Assembly (NCBI GenBank): GCA_036320915.1 | Contig: JAXBDG010000005.1 | Location: 992,001-1,056,000 of the forward strand | Length of the DNA stretch: 64,000 nt | Reading direction: 5' to 3' | Source of the DNA: Linnemannia elongata | Lineage: Eukaryota > Mortierellomycota > Mortierellomycetes > Mortierellales > Mortierellaceae | Part shown: in pieces, positions 57,095-64,000 of the stretch | Layout: every line of letters starts with the position of its first letter | Numbering within the stretch: position 1 is the first letter of the stretch | Position numbers and translations under genes: made by a program | Notes under the pieces: generated by a model | Databases searched by the model: none | Seen by the model: the letters and a program-made list of their open reading frames with translations, nothing else | Told to the model about the DNA's origin: nothing

Positions 57095-57563
57095 CGCATA
57101 ACACCAAGAGTGATCATGTCGACTTTCTTGCTCACCAGGAGCCATACAGATCTCAATAAAAAAACTAGAGGAAAAAATCCAGTCGACGTTGACCATACGG
57201 ATTTTAGTACTGGTCAGTCCATTCATCCCGCTGAGCTGTCTTGGGTTAGAGAACTTAGATATTTCTACTGAAATGATTAATATGGACGACATGGATTAGT
57301 GGATCTGTAAGGAATTGAACTTTTGAAGATACTTCGTGTTAGGATCAAGGGTCTCAACACCAAAGACAAGATCCTTAAGACTGTCGCCTTTTTGGCGCAA
57401 GGGGTGCTGGAAACGACGGCAAGAGAAGGCTGGAAACTCAGTGGCAATCGAGGAGCAAAGTGAGATCGATCTCTCGATTGAAGTACGCGTCGAGCGTCAT
57501 CTTTATCGGACAAGTTGGTTTCTATCTGGCTTGGATCTCATCTATGAGCGCCGATCTAAATAA
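57095..57563 (+). pseudogene. Decayed 3' fragment of an F-box-like gene (paralogue of the next gene)
   Basis: Read in changing frames, this matches the C-terminal third of the protein encoded at 57911. From left to right: VIMSTFLL against TIMDILLH, DFSTGQSIHP against DFSQFFQLIP, EMINMDDMD then an in-frame TAG then WICKEL against DWACKDL, LRVRIKGLNTKDKIL against LRVRIKGLDTKERIL, and WRKGCWKRRQEKAGNS against WRQGCWRRRQEKAGAP. The last piece is KLVSIWLGSHL, a TGA where the intact gene has Trp, and API before the stop. At least one extra T (in a T5 run near 57388) breaks the frame, besides the stops. There is no F-box part. It is therefore a degenerate, 5'-truncated copy, most likely from a tandem duplication with the intact gene 350 bp downstream. 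Confidence 0.8.
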
Positions 57564-57910
57564 ATATCAAACGGGAGCTCGGCTTCAATTAGGCTATTTT
57601 TTGCGCACACAGCTTCGCCCACGCACTAGTTTGTAAATAATTATATTTGGTGGCTAATTGAATGTAAGAACAAGTGAAAGACTGATTGACCTTGCATTTG
57701 GCGCGTCCTGTATTTGCGAACAGTAGCGACTTCTTGACTTTTTCAAAGCAGCCTTTTTTTGTCACAAAGCGAACAATCTTAAGTTACGCGTCAATCCGTC
57801 GACGACGTCAGCAGAACTAAGGCAAAGAATAAATTGTCGAACTAACAAACTCTTTCTTTTATATCTTCACCTTTCTTTCTCGTCTCTGTCCCCGCTCGCC
57901 TGCTACCACC
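57564..57910. promoter_or_regulatory. Promoter region of the intact F-box-like gene
   Basis: 347 bp between the remnant and the next start. The last 70 bp are CT-rich (TTTCTTTTATATCTTCACC...), including a TATAT element, as expected of a core promoter. Confidence 0.45.
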
Positions 57911-59332
57911 ATGGAAGGATCCACTCCATCACCACCGCCTACAACCAAGATCAACCCCTTCCATCTTCCTGAATTGATGCATAGGATCAGCCGATTCGTC
58001 TCCCTCACAGATGCCATTGCCTGCGCTCAAGTCTCCAAGGAATGGGCTGAAACCTTCATTCCTATCGTGTGGTTTGAGGTCGACTTTTCCTTGCAGCCCC
58101 GTTTTGCCGATCTCTCACCAGACATCATTTCCAAGCATGGACAACACATCCGGATCATCAATAATGCCAAAACTATTCACGAAGTCACTGCCGTTGCCAA
58201 CGAGGCTGTGATGAACCTGACATCGCTTCGAATTGAGGCAGCTGCCTCCGTTATGCACCACATCCGCACCTACGAGATCGTGTCCAGGAGCATTCCCAGT
58301 CTCGAGTCACTCCGTCTCACTGCGGCCTCTGAATCCGTCAATGGAGAAGCCTCACTGACCCACTTTGTCTCTGTATCGTCACTTACTCCATTTTCGTCGC
58401 CTTTACTCGGGGTTGCCTCCTGTCTGACGTCTCTGAGAATCGAGCGCTTGTATTTGACTCGTGAGGGTCTAATGTCTATCCTGCAAGCTAGCCCAGAGTT
58501 GGTCGACCTTAAATTGATTAGAACTGTCATCGTTGGGAGCGCCAGACAAACAATTCGACATCCAGGCGTCGAGACCCTCGCTGCCGGCATCGAGTGTCTT
58601 TTTCACGGAGACCCTGCCGATCCATCTCTGTTGTCATACTTTCCGAGCCTTAATCGTCTGTGTACCTGGCAGGAACGCCCACAGATCGCCATACCTACGG
58701 CCAAGATCAAAGAGGACGTGGCCCGGTTTTGTCCTCTTCTGACGCGATACGAACTGCAGGGAAGTCGCAACCTCGTCCACCAATTCCTCGCTCACATTGG
58801 TAGAGACGTCTCATCACTGATGTATAAGTTTTCACACATTCCGGGTGACACCATTATGGATATCCTTTTGCACCAAGCGACGCTGCAACGCTTGGGGGTT
58901 TTCAGTGAGCGCTCGGGTGCAAGCTTTGATGAGGATGAGGTAGAGGAAGTCTCGGAGGTGGTTCAAGATTTCAGTCAGTTCTTTCAGCTGATTCCCAGAG
59001 GTTGCTCCCAGTTGAAACACTTGGATCTACATCTTCTTGAGATGGATATGGATGAAGTAGAGTTGGGAGATTGGGCTTGCAAGGACTTAGTGGTGCTTCG
59101 AGTCAGAATCAAGGGTCTTGACACGAAGGAGAGGATCCTTGAGGCAATCGCGTTGTGGCGCCAGGGATGCTGGAGACGCCGACAGGAGAAAGCCGGTGCC
59201 CCAATAACACTGGAGGAAGAGCGAGACGACCAGATGGATCTCTCGATCGAGGTACGAGTCGCGCACCATCTCCTCAAACTTGAAAAATTGCGGTCTGTAT
59301 GGCTCGGATGTCAGACGTGGGGACCGATCTAA
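57911..59332 (+). CDS. F-box-like protein, paralogue of the gene at 13687
   Basis: A single exon of 473 residues with its Met in a good context (CACCATGG). Residues 17-55 (FHLPELMHRISRFVSLTDAI..AETFIPIVWFEVDF) align residue for residue with the F-box-like start of the gene at 13687, including the following PRFADLSPDIISKHGQHIRI. The middle is leucine-rich (LTSLRIERLYLTREGLMSIL, PELVDLKLIRTVIVG), the likely target-binding surface. The C-terminus repeats the family blocks HLLEMDMDEVELGDWACKDL, RVRIKGLDTKERILEA and KLRSVWLGCQTWGPI. It probably works as an SCF substrate receptor; the target is unknown. A truncated decayed relative lies directly upstream, and the gene appears free of stops or shifts. 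Confidence 0.85.
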   Translation: MEGSTPSPPPTTKINPFHLPELMHRISRFVSLTDAIACAQVSKEWAETFIPIVWFEVDFSLQPRFADLSPDIISKHGQHIRIINNAKTIHEVTAVANEAVMNLTSLRIEAAASVMHHIRTYEIVSRSIPSLESLRLTAASESVNGEASLTHFVSVSSLTPFSSPLLGVASCLTSLRIERLYLTREGLMSILQASPELVDLKLIRTVIVGSARQTIRHPGVETLAAGIECLFHGDPADPSLLSYFPSLNRLCTWQERPQIAIPTAKIKEDVARFCPLLTRYELQGSRNLVHQFLAHIGRDVSSLMYKFSHIPGDTIMDILLHQATLQRLGVFSERSGASFDEDEVEEVSEVVQDFSQFFQLIPRGCSQLKHLDLHLLEMDMDEVELGDWACKDLVVLRVRIKGLDTKERILEAIALWRQGCWRRRQEKAGAPITLEEERDDQMDLSIEVRVAHHLLKLEKLRSVWLGCQTWGPI

Positions 59333-59991
59333 GTTAAGAACACAGCGACAATGAGTTTCAGCTGGACTTCTTTCCTCTTAGAAAAGACGTGTTCCTTTTT
59401 ACGTCTTTTTTTGTACTCTTTCGTGCCTTCGCAAACAATAACAAAGGATCAGCACAGACCACAATGTTGTAATTGAAGCTGGAGACTAGAAAAAAGCGTT
59501 GTGAGGTGGGGACCACTACGTGTGTGCAATTTCAATTGCATCATAACTTTTTTTTTTTTTGGCTTGTGAAGCACGGCAAGAAGCAAAAAATGGGCGCGTT
59601 TTTTGCTTGGGAAAGAGAGAAACGCGAATGAAAAGATCAATGGTTGATCGCTTCGCCGTTCATGGGTCTATGAAAGGCGCAATTTTCACTTTTTCAGCCA
59701 TTGAAGAAGTACCTATATATTGAGAACATAGAACATAAATCGTTGCTATGCTCCTTTTTCGCAATTGGGGGCGGCGAAGTACAATACACTCAGTGGAGCT
59801 GTGATAGCCTTTATGGTAAGAGCTCGCAAAATAAAAAGAATTTCGCATGCACGATTATTATCGTTTACGTGGAGTATGATGAAAGCTGATAAGGTCACGC
59901 CAAAAGAACCAAAATGTACCATAACGTGTTTGGCATCTCACCTCTTGGTCTTGGCGAAAATGCACCTTTCCGCCGTCATTTTTTATTCCTG
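59333..59991. other. Convergent 3' region between F-box-like and UBA-domain genes
   Basis: AT-rich sequence with a T11 run near 59550 and no credible frame or RNA gene. Confidence 0.5.
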
Positions 59992-62900
59992 TCACACCCC
60001 CCCAAAGACGTTGACAAGAATACCTCTAAATGATCGGAACATCTCATCACTCGTTCCTTTCGGTAACAGGAACTGAACCACCATAACATCCCCACCCTGC
60101 GAGGCTCGAAACTTTTCCGCCTCGCTCCCCTGGTTTCCGACCTGCTTGACCTGTCGTGCATTCTCCATCAGGTACGACTTTAAGTGCCGCAAAATTGTTT
60201 CGGTCCGCTTCTGCAGATCCCGACGCGTCTGGTCAGTGATGTGGTAGTTGACCTGAGGCCGCTGCTGGTTTGGTCCAGTATTGAAAGATGCTAAAGATGA
60301 CACCGAAGGAGAGGATGCTGTTGAACCGGCTCCAGTGGCACCTGTCGATATCGCAGACAGAGATGGTGATCCGTACTGCGATCCCGGCCGATGGTGTCTT
60401 GTTGGTGGTGTCGGCTCTGATACTGCCACGAGCTGGCTTTCAAACGATGAAGGCATCATCAGGAACGGCAGCGAAAGCATCGTAATTTCGTGACGATGAG
60501 CTGTCCGCATAATGTTTCGAAGGCCTGACAAAAAGTCGGGTTTGGGAACAAAGCTCGACGCCTGACTGAACAAGTTGGGTGATCCAGCTCCAGTTCCCTC
60601 AGTTTCTGCTGCGGTCGAGTCAGAAGCGCTGCCATAGAAGAGATGAAAGACGACATGGATCATGGGCAGGTTGGAGTGTCGCGTCAACACAAAGTCGCCT
60701 TCCTGTAGAGTCGATCCGTCAAGTGGGATTTCGTCTTCGAGTGCCTCCAGTTGTTTTTCAATGCTGTCAAAGTGGAGCTCCGTGCTGGTCTGGCAGGCCT
60801 TGAATAGCTCTATTAGGTTTTGTGAAGCAGGTGCAGGCAGTATAAGCATCTACTTGGTCCGTATATCTTTTTGGCTTTATGAACATATGCAACTCTGCGT
60901 TACCTTGGTGACAGACTTGGCCTCCTTTGTATTTTGCCCAGTCTCGGATGTTCACGAGTTGGACGAGACCTGTCAAGTTCTTGCCGTAAAGCGACGATGC
61001 TGTTTGGGCTTGAATGGCGGCATCGCGTTCAGACTTGTTCCGGTTGCTAGGGAACACCTCAGAGGGGTCCGATACTACCAGTCGCAAATTGTGCGTCACC
61101 TTGGAGTGGCTGCTACCCAGGACGACGGTAAAGGACTCTGCAAGGTTGGAAGGCTGTTGGTGAGATGACTGTGCTGCGCCTGATGATCCTCCGTTCCTGT
61201 TGGATCCGTTTTGATCTCTAAAATGGTAGAAGAGTGGGCGTGTTAATAAAAATAAATTTTCATTTGATGTGACCTCCTTGAAGCCAGCATAGTACTTACT
61301 CAAAGTCATCATCTAGTCCAAGGTTCTCTATGGCCTTGTTGAGCCAGCCACCAAACTTCTTGACGGAAGGGTTGCTGTTGTTAGTCAAGAGCGCATTCCT
61401 TTGTTGCTGAAAGAACGGCAGTGGGGACCATGGTTTTTGAGTTGCTGCTCCTCCAGAAGGTCCTTGGTTTTGTCCTGGGATATGAGGTCGTGGGTGAGAA
61501 ACGGAAGCAGATCGGTCAATAGGACGATTGACATTTTGCACTCTGGGATCCTGCGCTGTGTGAGGCTGAGATAAGTTGGAGGCAGGGGATCCTGTCAAGG
61601 ACGGCAAGGGCTGCTGGGGTGATGATTGCGCGCGGTTCTGTCTCCTTGCGCTGCTCTCCTTCAGCGCTTCTACCTTTTGCTTCGCAGCGACGAGGCGTGG
61701 GATACTATCTGGTTGTTCCAAAAGCAGGTTGATGGCATGATCCTAGCAATAATAGCAAGATAAAGCAAACAATTAAGGTCTTGTCATGAAGAATGTCCTT
61801 GCCAAATCATCAAGGTCGATTCAAGTACGAACCATGTCGCGGTTGGAGATGAGTAACGCTCCTTTGGCTTGTTCGACATCGAATCCCATTTCCAAGATCG
61901 ACTTGATCATTTGTTCCAGCTCAGGATCTTCCGATTTGGCTGGAGGCGGTGGAAGAGAGCCGACGGCAACTATTTCCTCGGGTACATCTGTTGCAGATGT
62001 CTCAGGTACCAATTCTGGTAGAGGTTGAGGGACTTCTTCCTCTGCATCTGGGGTATTAGGCTGGGATTCTGCCATCGGCGGTACTGCTGGCAAATCTTTG
62101 TTGTTCGAGGAGCTATTAGGCGACTGTTGTGCTCGGTACGAGGGTGTTCCGTCGACGTTCGATTGCCTCGCTCCGATTGTACGCATTGCCTCTGCAACCA
62201 TCTCTTTGCCATCCAGAACAGCAAGTCCATTGGCGTTCCCGTTTGGTGTATCCTTGTGCGGAGGGTGCAATTGCTTACGCTTGTAGATCGCATAGAGTTC
62301 AAGGATGAATTCTTGATATTTTGACCGTTGCATAGACTGCAAATCATCCAACTGGCTGTTCCATGTTGCTTGTGACACCTCCATTCTCTAGTAGTAGATA
62401 AAAGGCGCATTCGTAAATTAAATAATTACGTAAATTATGCTGTCTTTGAAGACACAACAGCACACTTGTCTTCTCACCTCGATGTGCCTTGTCATGAGCT
62501 GTGTCAAGTTGCGTTGGGGTGCTTCGGCGGCAAGGATATTGTTATGCCTACGATTCAAATGAAATACACAGCACCAAGTTAATCTCGTGTTTCGTGGCGA
62601 TCTCTTAAAATTGACCAAGGTTTCTGCTCAATGCTTCTCTTAATACCTTGTTTGGATGTCGTTGAGTTCGGCGTCCCGAGCACTCAGTAACGCGTCGACC
62701 TCTCCAGCGTATTCGCGCTCCAGATCCAGAATCGAGTCGAATAGCGAAGGTATTGGCGAGTGAACCAGCGTATGGTACGCCTCCGGGAACATGTTCTATG
62801 AAAATGAAGACGAATTGTGCAAGCGCGCGTTAGTTACTCTCGTGTTCAATTGCATGATCCTCAAGTCTTGATATGATATTATTGAAGTGTAAGTACCTCC

Positions 62901-63364
62901 TCTGGTTGAGTGTAAAACTGACTGGTATGGTTCCTGTAATTCTCGATCATAGCTCTTTGGAGTTCGGCCTCAGCAGAATTGTTTTCCTCAAGGGTGTTAT
63001 TCGCGGTATTTGTGTCTGACTCTGCGTTGTCGCCATTTGTCGAGGAAGCTTGCTCTTCCCTTGTCTCCTCGTTGGTGATGCTGCATTGAGAGAACATGGC
63101 TGTGTTGACCCGTGCTATTTCCTGGTCGACGCGAGCCCTCCGTGTGGACTCGATAAGACTTTGCGCGGTTGAGAGGAAGGAGTGTTCGAGGTAGACCGGA
63201 ACATGGTGCTGGATGCGGCACTGTCTGATGGCGTCGAGAAGGAGGGCATCTCCAGGGAGGTCGAGTTCGATCGTCTTGAGGTCTGCTCCTGGGTAAGGCG
63301 GGTATTTGAAGTTGATGTGGATGGGGTGGGGCACCTTCTCGAGTGCCATTTGTCGTTCGTCCAT
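59992..63364 (-). CDS. UBA-containing protein, possible C12orf4/FERRY3 relative
   Basis: Seven exons, 63364-62897, 62795-62647, 62547-62478, 62387-61833, 61742-61300, 61217-60904 and 60809-59992, give 938 residues. The N-terminal part (HINFKYPPYPGADLKTIELD, HHVPVYLEHSFLSTAQSLIE) and the C-terminal part (HQELFKACQTSTELHFDSIE, ITMLSLPFLMMPSSFES, the last VNVFGGV) look like one conserved domain split by a long insert. In the middle, EDPELEQMIKSILEMGFDVE, then QAKGALLISNRDMDHAINLL, is a UBA-type three-helix unit that could bind ubiquitin. The remaining linkers are Gln/Pro/Ser-rich. The layout recalls animal C12orf4 (FERRY3, subunit of the Rab5 effector complex that links mRNA to early endosomes), but this assignment is from memory of the family and is moderate. 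The start at MDERQMALEKV is chosen because upstream in-frame sequence is a translated GT repeat. Intron 4 has a GTTCGT donor. Confidence 0.72.
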
Positions 63365-64000
63365 GCGACAGGGAAGATGTGAGTGAGTGAGTGTGTGTGT
63401 GTGTGAGGGAGAGAGGGTGTGAGTGAAAGTATGAATGTTAGGCGTATGTTCGAAAGTTCGTGGCAAAAGGAGGAGCGAAAGTCGCTCTGATGACTGCTTT
63501 TCATTCTCCTGTGCAAATGCAAAGCTGTGCGAGAGCCAGCAATATGTCTAGCCCCTCGCTCGTTCATCCTTTATTGACGCACCAGATAGTCCTGGCCCCA
63601 ATATCACCACTTCCCGTCTCGAACTGTTCGCTAAGTGTGCACAGAGGATGTAAGGGTTCATTGGCGGTACGGCTGAAGTTAAAAAAAATGTACCCATCCA
63701 GCGCGTGGTTTTCCTTAATGATCGCGACGCGTTCGAACGGCGGAACAAGAGGTGTTTTCTTTATTCTCGGTTTGTATCCAAAGAACGCAGCACCAACACA
63801 CGACATTGAACGACTCACTTTCACTCCAATTGGTGCTCGGATGGTGCAGCAAACAAAGGAGCAAGTAGGAAGGATTAAAAGAAGAGAGAGGCGATTGACA
63901 GGGGAAAGAAGGGGGGAAGATGGTTTGGAACAGTGTTCAAGTCCTTTAAGTTTATGGTATCTTAGGTCATCAAAACGTCTCACGGTCCCTTGGGGAGAAC
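63365..64000. other. Upstream region at the right window edge
   Basis: A GT microsatellite (63379-63410) lies just before the UBA-protein start and is probably in its 5' UTR. A 139-codon minus-strand frame (63564-63983) shows no family resemblance and no clear codon bias, so I do not call it a gene. Nothing else is recognisable. Confidence 0.45.
63379..63410. repeat. (GT)n/(GTGA)n microsatellite
   Basis: GTGAGTGAGTGAGTGTGTGTGTGTGTG-type repeat next to the start of the minus-strand UBA-protein gene. Confidence 0.85.

Noticed and set aside
57911..59332. Idea that the intact F-box-like gene is also a pseudogene
   Set aside because: Its frame is uninterrupted over 473 codons, keeps all family blocks, and has a good start context.
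60851..60911. Alternative intron of the UBA gene using a GTCTGT donor and an AG before ATGCTTATACTG
   Set aside because: It keeps frame, but the donor is poor; GTAACG with acceptor CTAATAG is canonical and gives the compact HQELFKACQ junction.
63564..63983. 139-codon minus-strand frame near the right edge
   Set aside because: No recognisable domain, no supported start or splice context, ordinary composition for a chance frame.

Overview
This 64 kb window is nuclear DNA from a filamentous fungus, most likely an early-diverging member of the Mucoromycota such as a Mortierella relative. The reasons are dense intron-rich genes with mostly 50-500 bp GT-AG introns, CT-rich promoters and GA/T-rich simple repeats, long Ser/Gln/Asn-rich protein tails, and several LRR-like F-box proteins of the kind expanded in Mortierellaceae. 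The lineage is inference; there is no rRNA gene in the window. I rebuilt gene models by joining open frames at splice sites that keep the reading frame and restore known domains. Transcript ends are not known.

Layout, left to right. A left-truncated VAP/MSP ER-membrane tether (+) faces a SPX-EXS phosphate exporter of the SYG1/XPR1 family (-, 1.6-6.5 kb). After about 2 kb of simple-sequence DNA come a sphingomyelin-synthase-like PAP2 enzyme (+, 8.5-9.7 kb) and a MEF2/RLM1-type MADS factor with polyglutamine (+, 10.4-13.4 kb). Next are an F-box-like protein (-, 13.7-15.2 kb), FKBP25 (-) divergent from a TRM140/METTL2 tRNA m3C methyltransferase (+), a 1652-residue MIT-domain protein (-, 18.3-23.7 kb), a 2.7 kb gene-free stretch, and an F-box/LRR protein (+, 26.4-28.6 kb).

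The middle is housekeeping. Mitoribosomal mS29/DAP3 (-) is divergent from ATP synthase subunit 4 (+), and PRP40 (-) from the tRNA adenosine deaminase TAD1 (+). These are followed by a DNM1-type dynamin (-), SAS10/UTP3 (-), a small LYR-like protein (-) divergent from mitochondrial glutamyl-tRNA synthetase (+), and YTM1/WDR12 (+).

The right part holds a pepsin-fold aspartic protease with no signal peptide and a C-terminal CaaX box (+, 51.0-53.2 kb), APC10/DOC1 (-), ribosomal P0/uL10 (+), a decayed F-box fragment followed by its intact paralogue (+, 57.1-59.3 kb), and a UBA-containing protein that may be a C12orf4/FERRY3 relative (-, 60.0-63.4 kb). 

There is no operon-like cassette. The shared themes are mitochondrial function (mS29, ATP4, EARS2, the LYR protein, DNM1), ribosome and RNA biogenesis (SAS10, YTM1, P0, PRP40, TAD1, TRM140) and ubiquitin-linked turnover (three F-box genes, APC10, a UBA protein). 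Several pairs share short divergent promoters. The most unusual item is the CaaX-ended, apparently cytosolic aspartic protease.
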